A stretch of 64,000 bases of DNA from Caldimonas brevitalea (lineage in GTDB: Bacteria; Pseudomonadota; Gammaproteobacteria; Burkholderiales; Burkholderiaceae_C). Position numbers and translations under genes: made by a program. Position 1 is the stretch's first letter. Every line of letters begins with the position of its first letter. The stretch is from assembly GCF_001017435.1 (NCBI RefSeq), contig NZ_CP011371.1, positions 1,612,001 through 1,676,000 of the forward strand, given 5' to 3'. Shown here one piece after another: positions 27,100 to 37,294 of this stretch. Under the pieces are notes generated by a model. That model was not told the DNA's origin. It searched no databases and saw only the letters and a program-made list of their open reading frames with translations.

Positions 27100-27137
27100 G
27101 ACGTGCGGCGCGAGCGGAAACGGCAGCGCCGCACGTC
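27100..27137. repeat. 12-bp perfect inverted repeat in the leader of the ATPase gene
   Basis: GACGTGCGGCGC (27100-27111) and GCGCCGCACGTC (27126-27137) pair perfectly across a 14-nt loop, 58 bp upstream of the ATPase ATG. There is no T-run. It could be an RNA hairpin in the 5' leader or an operator. The remaining gap (27043-27368, between divergent genes) contains no other gene that I can support. Confidence 0.65.
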
Positions 27138-27368
27138 ATGCGCGCCATGCGCCATGATGCCCGGAGGCAAGAGCCCGTGATGGCTGTATCAACGGGGTGG
27201 TTTGCCGCTAATTCGCCGTTTGGCTCGCTTGCTGCCCCCCGGGCCGGTTGGCATACTGCCCCACGCCAGCCGCCTGCAGGCGCCCGGGCTTGCGGGCCCA
27301 CCAGTTGCTCACAGGTGAACAAGCTGGTCCGGACCGAGCGCCCCCGGCGGCGTGCACCCTAGCTGTTA

Positions 27369-28598
27369 TTGTTTTGCCCCTTGGACTTCTCGTTCGTCGC
27401 CATCACGTGCGCAGTGCTGGGCTTTTCGCTCGCGGCACTGCTGGCGCTTGCGCTGCGCTGGGTGCCCGACGCCGACGGGGCGCAGTACTGGGCGCTGGCG
27501 TTTTTGCCGCTCAGCGTGGGCGGGTTCATGGTGGGGCGCGGCGAAAACATGCCGGCCCTGCTGCTGGTCTTGCGCGAGCCGGTGCTGCTCAGCGGTTACG
27601 CCTTGCTGCTGATCGGCCTGCGCCACTACCTGCAGCGGTCGCGACCCTGGGCACTCGCCGGTAGTGTGGTGCTGGTCAGCTTGGTCGTCAGTGCCGTGTT
27701 CACTGCGGTGCTGCCGAGCGTGCCGGTGCGGTTCGCGGTGCGCACCGTCGGCATCGCCGTGCTGATGATCGCGGCCTTGTGGACACTGCGTCATGTTTCC
27801 GGCCCGCGGCTGCGGGAAGTGCGCCTCTACCTGCAAGTGGCTTTCGGCGTCATCGCCTTGCTGGCGGTGTTGCGCGCCGGCATGTTTTTGCTGCCGGTCC
27901 CCATCAGCCCCGAGCGCAAGATGTTGTTGCACGCAGCCGCCGGCATGGTCACCACGGTGACCCTGCTCGCGGTGATCACGGGCCTGGCGCTGTTGATGAC
28001 CGCCCGCATGAACGAGGCGCTGGCCTTGCTGACGGTGCGCGACGCCTTGACCGGCGTTTTCAACCGGCGCGGCCTGGAAGAGGCGGTGGCGAGCACCTTG
28101 TCGTTCGCGCGTCGCGTCGGGCGGCCGGTGGCCCTGCTGGCCTGCGATCTCGACCACTTCAAGGCGGTCAACGACACGCACGGCCATGCGCAGGGTGACC
28201 GGGTGCTGAAGGCGTTCGCGATGGAGTTGACGTCCCATTTTCCCGAGGCCGACCTGGTCGGTCGGCTCGGCGGCGAGGAGTTCGTCGTGCTGTTGCCTGG
28301 CCAGACCGGCGTCCAGGCCCTGGAGGAAGCCGAACGTCTGCGCTGCCGTGTGGCGCGGCATACGTTCGAGCGCGGCGACGGCGGGGCCTTGCACGTCACC
28401 GTCAGCATCGGGGTGGCCTGGCAGCCGGGCGAGGAGGCCACCTGGGCCGAACTGCTGGCGCGGGCCGACCAGGCCCTCTATGCGGCGAAGGCGCAGGGGC
28501 GCGATTGCTGCGTGCTGCAAGACCCGGCCGGCAGCACCGTGCGGCGTCCCGCGGCGCCGCTGGAAGGGTTGCAGCCTGTCCTGAAGGGCGGCGTATGA
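27369..28598 (+). CDS. Membrane diguanylate cyclase (GGDEF), first of a tandem pair
   Basis: 409 residues. About six to seven membrane helices fill residues 5-215 (for example VAITCAVLGFSLAALLALAL). The GGDEF domain follows, with DALTGVFNRRG, DLDHFKAVNDTHGH and the active-site GGEEF at 301-305, so c-di-GMP synthesis is expected. The inhibitory RxxD I-site is not intact: the segment reads PEAD, lacking the Arg. The start is uncertain; TTG codons at 27369 and 27381 are possible and neither has a strong ribosome-binding site. A 63-bp tandem repeat follows directly after the stop codon, then a second GGDEF gene. Confidence 0.9.
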   Translation: MFCPLDFSFVAITCAVLGFSLAALLALALRWVPDADGAQYWALAFLPLSVGGFMVGRGENMPALLLVLREPVLLSGYALLLIGLRHYLQRSRPWALAGSVVLVSLVVSAVFTAVLPSVPVRFAVRTVGIAVLMIAALWTLRHVSGPRLREVRLYLQVAFGVIALLAVLRAGMFLLPVPISPERKMLLHAAAGMVTTVTLLAVITGLALLMTARMNEALALLTVRDALTGVFNRRGLEEAVASTLSFARRVGRPVALLACDLDHFKAVNDTHGHAQGDRVLKAFAMELTSHFPEADLVGRLGGEEFVVLLPGQTGVQALEEAERLRCRVARHTFERGDGGALHVTVSIGVAWQPGEEATWAELLARADQALYAAKAQGRDCCVLQDPAGSTVRRPAAPLEGLQPVLKGGV

Positions 28599-28845
28599 GC
28601 CCCGCCCGGCCGCCCGAAGGGGCTCGCACCGTAGTGCACAGCACGGAGGTTGTCCGAATCAGCCCCGCCCGGCCGCCCGAAGGGGCTCGCACCGTAGTGC
28701 ACAGCACGGAGGTTGTCCGAATCAGCCCCGCCCGGCCGCCCGAAGGGGCTCGCACCGTCGTGCGCAGCACGGAGGTGTTCCGAATCAGCCCCGCCCGGCC
28801 GCCCGAAGGGGCTCGCACCGCAGTGCGCAGCACGGAGGTTGTCCG
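28599..28845 (+). repeat. Four tandem copies of a 63-bp repeat between two diguanylate cyclase genes
   Basis: Units start at 28599, 28662, 28725 and 28788; the last is cut to 58 bp by the next gene's ATG. Copies 1 and 2 are identical, and 3 and 4 differ at a few positions. Each unit has a GCCCC...GGGGC inverted repeat in its first half and a CACGGAGG segment near its end. In the last copy that GGAGG is the ribosome-binding site, 7 bp before the ATG at 28846. In the others the same distance leads to AATCA instead of ATGAG. The array therefore looks like repeated duplication of the leader of the second cyclase gene. Confidence 0.9.
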
Positions 28846-30111
28846 ATGAGGCCCGACAGCCTGATGCTCGGGCCGCCCCAGTTCTGGGGCCTGGCCGCAG
28901 CGTTCAGCGTGCTGCTGCTGATCGCCTCGGTGCTGCTGTTCGTGCTCGCGCGCCTGGTGCCCGACACCCGGGGCCCGCGCTGGTGGGGGGTTGCCTGCGT
29001 GCTGGTGCTGACCGGCATGGTCGTGGCGGGCAGTCAGATGCAGAAGATCGGCTTGTTGGCTCGCACGCTGTACGTGTTCGGCGACAGCCTGATGCTGGTC
29101 GGCATCGCGCTGCTGACGGAAGGCTTGCGGCGTTTTGACGGCGCGGCCGGCAGTCCGCGCTGGATCGTGTACGTCGCCGCGTTTCATCTGGTGGCCGGGC
29201 TGGGGTTCGAGGCTGCCGGACGCCCGCTGTGGAACACGGTGATGGCCTCTGTCGTGATCACCGGCGTGTGGCTGACGGCGGCCTGGTCGGCATGGCGGCA
29301 CAACGCCGGCAAGCGCTTCCATCCGCTGTTCCTCGGCTTGATGCTGTGCGCCTTGACCGAGGCCATCGGCTGGGCGGCGCGCGGCGCCATTCTCGCGTCC
29401 TCTGGCGGGCGGGATGTGCGGGAAGTCGTGGCCCATGCCAATGCCATCCTGGTGGTGTTCGGCGTCGTCTCCACCGGGTCGCTGATCCTGCTGTTCGTGC
29501 TGCTGGTGAACTTCCGCCTCGCCGAGCAACTGTATGCCCAGGCCGTGCGCGATCCGCTCACCGGGGCGCTCAACCGGCGCGGCTTCGAGGAGAACACGCG
29601 CCGCCTGGCCGCGCTGTCGGCGCAGCTGGGCCAGTCGGTCGCGGTGCTGATGCTCGACATCGACCATTTCAAACAGGTCAACGACACCCACGGGCACCAT
29701 GTGGGTGACCTGGTGTTGAGGGCACTGGCCAACCTCGCGCAGCGTGCCAAGCGCGAAACCGACGTGTTCGCGCGCCTCGGCGGGGAAGAGTTCTGCCTGG
29801 TGTTGCCCGGCACCGACGTGCCGGGCGCCCGCGTGTTCGCGGACCGGTTGCGTCGCAGCTTCGAAACGCTCGAGATCGACACCGGTCGCAATTTCCTCAG
29901 CTGCACCGTGAGCATCGGCGTCGGCTATGCCTCCGCCTCGGCGTTGCAGCAGGGCCGAGCCGATCTGGTCGATCTGCTCAACCAGGCCGACGAGGCGCTG
30001 TATCAAGCCAAGCGGGCCGGGCGCAACCGGGTGCGGTTCTACGCGTCGGACGACGTGCTGTCGAGCCGTCTTGATTCGCGCTTGTTCGCCTCCTCGACCA
30101 GCGGGGGCTGA
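28846..30111 (+). CDS. Membrane diguanylate cyclase (GGDEF) with intact I-site, second of a tandem pair
   Basis: 421 residues. About seven membrane helices (residues 10-220) are followed by a GGDEF domain with DPLTGALNRRG, DIDHFKQVNDTHGHH and GGEEF at 312-316. The product-inhibition motif RxxD is present (RETD, Arg303/Asp306), six residues before the active loop as in PleD. That is unlike the upstream paralogue. The ATG at 28846 uses the GGAGG of the last repeat unit. The two proteins share their layout and probably arose by duplication. The membrane sensor resembles no named domain that I recognise. Confidence 0.93.
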   Translation: MRPDSLMLGPPQFWGLAAAFSVLLLIASVLLFVLARLVPDTRGPRWWGVACVLVLTGMVVAGSQMQKIGLLARTLYVFGDSLMLVGIALLTEGLRRFDGAAGSPRWIVYVAAFHLVAGLGFEAAGRPLWNTVMASVVITGVWLTAAWSAWRHNAGKRFHPLFLGLMLCALTEAIGWAARGAILASSGGRDVREVVAHANAILVVFGVVSTGSLILLFVLLVNFRLAEQLYAQAVRDPLTGALNRRGFEENTRRLAALSAQLGQSVAVLMLDIDHFKQVNDTHGHHVGDLVLRALANLAQRAKRETDVFARLGGEEFCLVLPGTDVPGARVFADRLRRSFETLEIDTGRNFLSCTVSIGVGYASASALQQGRADLVDLLNQADEALYQAKRAGRNRVRFYASDDVLSSRLDSRLFASSTSGG

Positions 30112-30123
30112 GGCGCCGCGAGC

Positions 30124-30139
30124 GGGCGGCCGGCCGCCC
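30124..30139. terminator. 16-bp perfect palindrome after the second cyclase gene
   Basis: GGGCGGCCGGCCGCCC lies 12 bp past the stop codon of the GGDEF gene and 38 bp before the DinB start. A TACACT hexamer follows at 30140 and could be the -10 of the DinB gene. It is a terminator-like hairpin without a T-run, or an operator. Confidence 0.4.
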
Positions 30140-30177
30140 TACACTGCACGGACTCAATGCTGCCGATGGGAGCTTCG

Positions 30178-30726
30178 ATGTCCGACTTGCCTGCCTCGCT
30201 GGTGGATCACTATGCCTGGATGGCGCGCTACAACGCCTGGTTCAACGAGCGCCTGTATGCCTCTGCCCTTGCACTGGACGATGCCGAGCGCAAGCGCGAC
30301 CGGGGCGATTTTTTCGGCTCCATCCATGGCACGCTGAACCATCTGTTGCTCGGCGACAAGCTGTGGCTCGGCCGTTTCGCTGAGCTGCCGGTGCCCCTGC
30401 CCATGCTCGATGCCGAGGTGCTGGCCCTGCCGCCCTTCACCGGGCTGGGCATGCAGTTGTTCGAGGATTTCGAGACGCTGCGACTGCACCGGGCGCAGGT
30501 GGATCACGCGATCCAGGGTTTCGTCGCGCAGCTGACACCCGAGCTGGTCTCGGCGGACTTCAGCTACACCACGACGCGCGGCGCGACACGCACGCAGCCG
30601 TGCTGGCGGGCCCTCAGCCACTTCTTCAACCACCAGACCCACCACCGCGGGCAGGTCACGACGCTGCTGATGCAAGCGGGCATCGACCCGGGCGATACCG
30701 ACCTGCTGTTGACGCCCGAGGCCTGA
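30178..30726 (+). CDS. DinB family protein
   Basis: 182 residues, a four-helix bundle of the DinB/YfiT superfamily. The metal-binding triad appears as His in FGSIHGTLNHLLLGD and the HFFNHQTHHRGQ pair near the C-terminus. Members act as thiol-dependent or damage-related transferases. E. coli DinB polymerase is unrelated despite the name. The ATG at 30178 has GGGAG 6 bp upstream, and in-frame ATGs at 30157 and 30166 are weaker. The specific function is unknown. It is convergent with tolA. Confidence 0.88.
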   Translation: MSDLPASLVDHYAWMARYNAWFNERLYASALALDDAERKRDRGDFFGSIHGTLNHLLLGDKLWLGRFAELPVPLPMLDAEVLALPPFTGLGMQLFEDFETLRLHRAQVDHAIQGFVAQLTPELVSADFSYTTTRGATRTQPCWRALSHFFNHQTHHRGQVTTLLMQAGIDPGDTDLLLTPEA

Positions 30727-30770
30727 GGCCGCGGCCGAAAGCGCCCGGCGCGGCGGCGCCGGGGCGCGCG

Positions 30771-31718
30771 TCACAGGTCGCGCGGGCGGAAGGTCATCAG
30801 GATGGGCGAGGGCACGCGGCCGTTCTCGTCGCGTGGCAGGGTCTGCGTCTTGTCGATCGCACGCAGCACGGCCTGGTCCCATTCGGTGTTGCCGCTCGAC
30901 TTCACCAAACGCGAGCCGAGGATGGTGCCGTCGGGCGCTGCGCGCACCTCGACCTCGGCCGCCGGGTTGCCGGACGCGTCGTCGGCGAACACGATGTTGG
31001 GCAGGATGCGCGCCTTCAGCTTGCCGGCATAGCCGGCCGAAGGGCCGCCGGCGGCCGCACCGCCGGTGGGTGCACCTTGCTCGGCGCTGCCGGTGCCGGC
31101 CTGGCTCATCAAGCGCTTCAAGCGGTCGTCGCGCTGCGCCTGCAAGCGCTTTTCCTGCTCTTCGCGGCGCTGCTGGGCTTCCTTGGCCTTCTTGTCGGCT
31201 TCGAGCTTCTTTTCCTTCTCGCGCTTCTCGGCCTCTTCACGCTTTTCGCGCTCGGCCTCCTGCTGGCGCTTCTTGTCGGCCTCTTCCTTCTTGCGCTCGG
31301 CTTCTTCCTGCTTCTTCTTGGTTTCGCGCTCGCGTTCTTCGGCCTCTTCGCGCTCACGCTCTTCCTTGCGTTTGCGCTCGCGCTCGCGTTCGAGCGCGAT
31401 CTCGGCCTGCCGGTCGGGTTCGGGCTCAGGCTCCGCACGCGGCGGCGTGGGCTTCGGCGGTTCCGGCTTCACCTCGGGCGGCGGGGGCGGCGGCGGCAGC
31501 TCGGGGGCCGGCCCCGCGGCCTGCGGCACTGCCGCCCACAGCTCGGCCTCGACCCCCTCGGGCTCGCTCGAGCGCCAGTTCACGCCCAGCGCCAGGCCGC
31601 CGACCAGCAGCACGTGCATCAGCAGGGCCAGCAGCAGCCCACGTCCGCGCTTGTCGGGCGGGCGGGGCAGCAGGTCGTCGCGCTCGGTGCTGATGGTCAT
31701 GGCAGGGTCGGGTGACAT
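30771..31718 (-). CDS. tolA: Cell-envelope protein TolA
   Basis: 315 residues. One N-terminal membrane helix (LLLALLMHVLLVGGLALGV) is followed by a Pro/Glu/Lys stretch and a long charged helix (about residues 100-210, runs of E/R/K/A/Q). It ends in a TolA/TonB-like C-terminal domain (ARILPNIVFADD, PDGTILGSRLVKSSG, DQAVLRAIDKTQTLP). It links TolQR in the inner membrane to TolB/Pal for outer-membrane constriction. The ATG at 31718 overlaps the tolR stop (TGATG), and a TTG one codon earlier is less likely. tolB and pal are not in the window downstream, where they usually lie. Confidence 0.93.
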   Translation of the reverse strand: MSPDPAMTISTERDDLLPRPPDKRGRGLLLALLMHVLLVGGLALGVNWRSSEPEGVEAELWAAVPQAAGPAPELPPPPPPPEVKPEPPKPTPPRAEPEPEPDRQAEIALERERERKRKEEREREEAEERERETKKKQEEAERKKEEADKKRQQEAEREKREEAEKREKEKKLEADKKAKEAQQRREEQEKRLQAQRDDRLKRLMSQAGTGSAEQGAPTGGAAAGGPSAGYAGKLKARILPNIVFADDASGNPAAEVEVRAAPDGTILGSRLVKSSGNTEWDQAVLRAIDKTQTLPRDENGRVPSPILMTFRPRDL

Positions 31719-32143
31719 CAACCGGTGGTCTTGACCGACAGGCCGACACGCTGGACGCCGGCGCGCTGCAGCTTGTCCATGATCTTGACGACCGCTTCGT
31801 ACTTGACCGACTTGTCCGCCGAGATCACCACGGGAGCGGTGTCGGCGCCTTCGAGCGCGCCCTTGACGTCGCTGGCCAGCCGATCGACCGTGGTGGCCCC
31901 GCTGTCCTTGCCGTTGATGCGCAGCTTGAGGCTCTCGTCGGCTTTCAGGACCACCTCGACCACCCGGTCCGGCTGGCGGGCCGCCTTGCCGACGGACGGC
32001 ACGTCGATCACGCCGGTGGTCATCATCGGAGCGCTCACCATGAAGATGATCAACAGCACCAGCATCACGTCGATGAAGGGCACCATGTTGATCTCACTGA
32101 CGGTGCGGCGGCGTGACCCGCCGCGGGGACTGACGGCTGGCAT
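31718..32143 (-). CDS. tolR: TolR biopolymer-transport protein
   Basis: 141 residues. The single membrane helix carries the conserved proton-path Asp25 in INMVPFIDVMLVLLIIFMV, followed by the periplasmic domain (PVVISADKSVKYEAVVKIMDKLQ). It forms the proton-driven motor with TolQ. It lies 9 bp downstream of tolQ and overlaps tolA, in the normal ybgC-tolQ-tolR-tolA order. Confidence 0.96.
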   Translation of the reverse strand: MPAVSPRGGSRRRTVSEINMVPFIDVMLVLLIIFMVSAPMMTTGVIDVPSVGKAARQPDRVVEVVLKADESLKLRINGKDSGATTVDRLASDVKGALEGADTAPVVISADKSVKYEAVVKIMDKLQRAGVQRVGLSVKTTG

Positions 32144-32152
32144 GGCCGCTCC

Positions 32153-32857
32153 TCAGTGGATGCCTTGCCCGGGGGCGCCCGGTGCATGGCCGATGTTGCG
32201 ATGGAGGATGTTGGAAAACTCTTCGATGAAGGTTTCCAGCTTGATGGCGATGCGGTCGATGTCGCGCGCATAGCGGTTGTAGGCCACCACCGCGGGGATG
32301 GCGGCGAACAGGCCGATCGCGGTGGCCACCAGGGCCTCGGCGATGCCGGGCGCCACGGTGGCGAGCGTCACCTGCTGCAGATTGGCCAGGCCGGTGAACG
32401 CATGCATGATCCCCCAGACGGTGCCGAACAGGCCGATGTAGGGCGACACCGAGCCGACCGAGGCGAGAAAGGCGAGGTGCGACTCGACCGCGTCCATCTC
32501 GCGTTGGAAGCTGGCGCGCATCGCACGCCGGGCACCGTCGAGCAGGGCGCCCGCATCGTTGACACGACGCTCGCGCAGCTTCAAAAACTCGCGCATGCCG
32601 GATGCGAAGATGCGTTCCATCGGGCCGCCCTTGCGCGGGCTGTCGGAGGCCAGCGTGTAGAGGTCGTTGAGGTTGCGGCCCGACCAGAACTCGCGCTCGA
32701 ACTCGTCGTTCAGGCCCCGCACGCGGCCCAGGCCGAAGAACTTGCCGAAGATGACGGTCCAGCTGGCGAGCGACATCAGCAGCAGCAAGGCCATCACGAT
32801 CTGCACCACGAAGCTCGCGTGCAGCACCAATTGAATGATCGACAGGTCCTGATTCAT
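32153..32857 (-). CDS. tolQ: TolQ proton channel (MotA/TolQ/ExbB family)
   Basis: 234 residues with three membrane helices: near residues 15-35 (SFVVQIVMALLLLMSLASW), 130-155 and 170-195 (TAIGLFAAIPAVVAYNRYA). The conserved GTVWGIMHAF and GIAEALVATA blocks are intact. It is the inner-membrane stator of the Tol-Pal system. The ATG at 32857 overlaps the ybgC stop (ATGA). The frame extends further upstream but only antisense to ybgC. Confidence 0.96.
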   Translation of the reverse strand: MNQDLSIIQLVLHASFVVQIVMALLLLMSLASWTVIFGKFFGLGRVRGLNDEFEREFWSGRNLNDLYTLASDSPRKGGPMERIFASGMREFLKLRERRVNDAGALLDGARRAMRASFQREMDAVESHLAFLASVGSVSPYIGLFGTVWGIMHAFTGLANLQQVTLATVAPGIAEALVATAIGLFAAIPAVVAYNRYARDIDRIAIKLETFIEEFSNILHRNIGHAPGAPGQGIH

Positions 32858-33273
32858 GTTGTTTCCTGGAGGATGCCGGCCGGGATGCGGCGGGGCCGAA
32901 AGCCCGGCACGTCCACGCAGCCGATTTTGATATCGCCTTCGGCGAGCAAAGTTCCGTCGCGTGTCGCCTGTTGGACGAATTGCATCGACGCGGCGCCCGC
33001 CTGCCGCACCTCGACGCTGATCTCGAGCAGGTCGTCGAGGCGGGCCGGCAGCCGGTACCGGACGGCAGTGTGTACCACGACGAACATCAGGCCGGACTCC
33101 TGACGCAACCGTTCCTGGTCGTAGCCGCGCGCGCGCAGCCATTCGGTGCGGGCCCGTTCGAAAAACTTCAGGTAGTTGGCGTAGAACACCACGCCGCCGG
33201 CGTCGGTGTCTTCCCAGTACACCCGCACCGGGAATCGAAACGGCGCGGGCGCAGGGCTCAAGGCGTCAGGCAT
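32854..33273 (-). CDS. ybgC: Tol-Pal-associated acyl-CoA thioesterase YbgC
   Basis: 139 residues, a hot-dog-fold thioesterase. The catalytic segment WEDTDAGGVVFYANYLKFFE has the Asp used by 4-hydroxybenzoyl-CoA thioesterase relatives. It hydrolyses short acyl-CoA or acyl-ACP and sits near the membrane with lipid enzymes. It is the first gene of the tol operon here, translationally coupled to tolQ. Confidence 0.94.
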   Translation of the reverse strand: MPDALSPAPAPFRFPVRVYWEDTDAGGVVFYANYLKFFERARTEWLRARGYDQERLRQESGLMFVVVHTAVRYRLPARLDDLLEISVEVRQAGAASMQFVQQATRDGTLLAEGDIKIGCVDVPGFRPRRIPAGILQETT

Positions 33274-33368
33274 GCATCAAGGCTCGCCCGAGGCCGGTCA
33301 CGTCATCGACGGCGGCTTGCGGACGTATTCACGATTGAAGACCGGCGATTATCGCTGCTGCGCCGGCC

Positions 33369-33826
33369 TCACCGTTGACTGCGCACGAACACCGGTCCCC
33401 ACAGCGGATGGCCGGCTTCCGACTTGCTCAGCGTGAAGCCCGGGTCGGCCCGCCGCGCCGAGCGGAAGGCCGACTCGCACTGGGAGGTGCGCTGGCTGGT
33501 GCAGTAGATGAAGGCGAGGTATTTGTAGGCGATCGCGCGGTCGCGCGGCGACGCGAGGCCGGCTTGCAAGGCGCGGCCGAAGTGGCGTTCTGCTTCAGGG
33601 TACTGCGCGTCTTCGTAGGCTCGCATGCCGGACAGCAGGGCGCGTTCGGCCGGCCGCCCGGCGAGTTCGATGATGCTCGGGCTCACCGCCGGCGCGGGAG
33701 CGGGCGCGGGCCTGGCTTCCGGCTGGGGCGGGGACTGCGGCGGCGACTGCGGCCCGCTGGGCGGCGCGGTCAACTGGGCGCAGCCGGAGAGTGCGGCGGT
33801 GAGCGCGACGGTGCAGTACAGCAGTC

Positions 33827-33830
<4 letters not shown>
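33369..33830 (-). CDS. TPR-containing lipoprotein coupled to the Ser/Thr kinase gene
   Basis: 153 residues. The lipoprotein signal MRLLYCTVALTAALSGC puts lipidated Cys at residue 17. A Pro-rich spacer and TPR-like helices follow (MRAYEDAQYPEAERHFGRAL, AIAYKYLAFIYC). Its ATG overlaps the kinase stop (ATGA), so the two are made together. Similar small TPR lipoproteins beside Ser/Thr kinases are annotated TssQ-like (T6SS-associated) in Burkholderiales, but no T6SS genes lie in this window, so that role is only a possibility. Confidence 0.75.
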
Positions 33831-35476
<1,646 letters not shown>

Positions 35477-35588
35477 GTCGGCAGCTTAGACGAAGCAATA
35501 GGGCGGCTCAACAGTGAGAGTCGTGACAAATGTCCCTTGAACGGGGCGCGCAGTAACGCACCGTGACACTGTGCACAGGGCGCTAACG

Positions 35589-36767
35589 TCAGAGGGCGCT
35601 ACGCAGCCGGGCCACCGCTTCTTCGAGCAGGGCCATCCGGCTCGCGTAGGAGAACCTGACATAGCGCTGTGTGTCGGCGTGACCGAAATCACGGCCGGGC
35701 GTGATCGCGAGCTGGGCGCGTTGCATCAGCTCGAACACGAAATCCCAGCTGCTGGCGTGATGGGCGGTGCAATCGGCCCAGGCGTAGAACGCGCCGTCGG
35801 GCAGCACCGGCACCCGCAGCCCCAACGTGTCGAGGGCCGGCACCAGAAAATCGCGACGGCGCCGGAATTCTTCGCGACGGCGCTCGTACTCGGCCAGGCT
35901 GTCGGCTTCGAAACAGGCGAGGGCGGCATGCTGCGCCACGCTGGACGGGCAGATGTAGAGGTTCTGCGCGAGTTTCTCGACCACCGGGACCATGACATCG
36001 GGCACCACCAGCCACCCCAGCCGCCATCCTGTCATGCTGAAGTATTTCGAGAAGCTGTTGATGGTGATGATGTCATCGCCCAGCGACAGCGCGGTGTGGC
36101 CGTAGGTGGCGTCGAAGCTGAGGCCCAGATAGATTTCGTCGACCAGCGTGACGCCTTGGCGGCGCCGCACGGCGTCGGCGATGCGCCGCATCTCGTCGGG
36201 ATGGATGGACGTGCCGGTGGGGTTGGACGGCGACGCGAGCAACACACCGCGGCTGCGTTCGCCCCATGCGGCTTCGACGCCGGCGGCGCTGAGCTGGAAG
36301 CGTTGTTCCGGGCCGCTGGGCAGCAACACCGCGCGGCCTTGCGCCGCGGCGACGAAATGCCGGTTGCAGGGGTAGCTCGGGTCCGGCATCAGGATCTCGT
36401 CGCCGGCGTCGACCAGCGCGAGGCAAGCCAGCTGCAAGGCGCCCGAGGCGCCCGCGGTCAGCACGATGCGGCGCGCCGGCACGTCGACACCGAAACGGTC
36501 GCGGTACCAGGCGCTGATGCGTTCCCGCAGCGCTTCCAGGCCCAGCGCCGGGGTGTACTGGGTGAGGCCGTCGCGGATGCAGCGGGCGGCCGCTTCCTGC
36601 ACCAGCGGCGGGGCCGTGAAGTCGGGTTCGCCGATGTTCAGGTAGATCATCGGCCGGCCGCCCTGGGCCGGGTCGCACAAGGCGCTGCGGGCCAGCACGT
36701 CGGCCGCCTTGGCGCACTCCATCACATAGAACGGGTCGATCTGCCCGGCGCGCGCGGCGAACTTCAT
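35589..36767 (-). CDS. Pyridoxal-phosphate aminotransferase, class I/II (aspartate-aminotransferase type)
   Basis: 392 residues. It is a fold-type I PLP enzyme with YLNIGEPDFTAPP at the N-terminus, SPSNPTGTSIHPDE and YLGLSFD. The PLP-Lys segment is SFSKYFSMTGWRLGW (Lys in SK). It transfers amino groups between an amino acid and a 2-oxoacid. The exact substrate cannot be fixed, though alanine, aspartate and valine-pyruvate types are close. It lies 14 bp after nusB and is the last gene of the rib-nusB operon. Confidence 0.92.
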   Translation of the reverse strand: MKFAARAGQIDPFYVMECAKAADVLARSALCDPAQGGRPMIYLNIGEPDFTAPPLVQEAAARCIRDGLTQYTPALGLEALRERISAWYRDRFGVDVPARRIVLTAGASGALQLACLALVDAGDEILMPDPSYPCNRHFVAAAQGRAVLLPSGPEQRFQLSAAGVEAAWGERSRGVLLASPSNPTGTSIHPDEMRRIADAVRRRQGVTLVDEIYLGLSFDATYGHTALSLGDDIITINSFSKYFSMTGWRLGWLVVPDVMVPVVEKLAQNLYICPSSVAQHAALACFEADSLAEYERRREEFRRRRDFLVPALDTLGLRVPVLPDGAFYAWADCTAHHASSWDFVFELMQRAQLAITPGRDFGHADTQRYVRFSYASRMALLEEAVARLRSAL

Positions 36768-36781
36768 CGGCGGGCGCTGGC

Positions 36782-37294
36782 TCAGCGGCGGGCGTTGCGG
36801 GCGGCTTCGACCTCGACCGGTCGCAGCTCCACGGCGGCCTTGTCGAGCACGCCGTTGACGTATTTGTGGCCGTCGGTGCCGCCGAAGCTCTTGGCCAGTT
36901 CGACCGCCTCGTTGATCGCCACCTTGTACGGGATGTCGACGCAGTGCTTCAGCTCATAGGCGCCGATCATCAGCACCGCGTGTTCGACCGGCGACAGCTC
37001 GGTGGTCTTGCGGTCGACGTGGTGGGCCAGGGTCGCGTCAATGTCGGCGGCCTCGCGGATGCAACCGTGCAGCAGCGCGTCGAAATGCGCCAGGTCGGCC
37101 TTGTTGAAACCTTCGATCTCGCGCACGTGGGCTTCGATTTCGCCGGCGTCGGCGCCCGACAGCAGCCACTGGTAGAGCCCCTGCAGCGCGAGTTCGCGCG
37201 AGCGCCGCCGGGCCGACTTCTGTGCCGGCCGCTTGCCATGGTTGCCCGGCGCCTTGCCGGGTGGTTTGTCGGACGGTTTGTCGGAGGTGCTCAC
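36782..37294 (-). CDS. nusB: Transcription antitermination factor NusB
   Basis: 170 residues. It begins with a Lys/Pro-rich extension, then the all-helical NusB core ([67 protein letters not shown]). With NusE/S10 it binds boxA RNA in rRNA antitermination. It starts at a GTG overlapping the ribH stop (GTGA). The ribH-nusB pair is conserved widely. Confidence 0.96.
   Translation of the reverse strand: MSTSDKPSDKPPGKAPGNHGKRPAQKSARRRSRELALQGLYQWLLSGADAGEIEAHVREIEGFNKADLAHFDALLHGCIREAADIDATLAHHVDRKTTELSPVEHAVLMIGAYELKHCVDIPYKVAINEAVELAKSFGGTDGHKYVNGVLDKAAVELRPVEVEAARNARR

Noticed and set aside
28505..28849. Open frames across the 63-bp repeats (114 codons on the plus strand, another on the minus strand)
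   Set aside because: The frame stays open only because the repeat is a multiple of three and lacks stops. There is no ribosome-binding site and the peptide is just the repeat.
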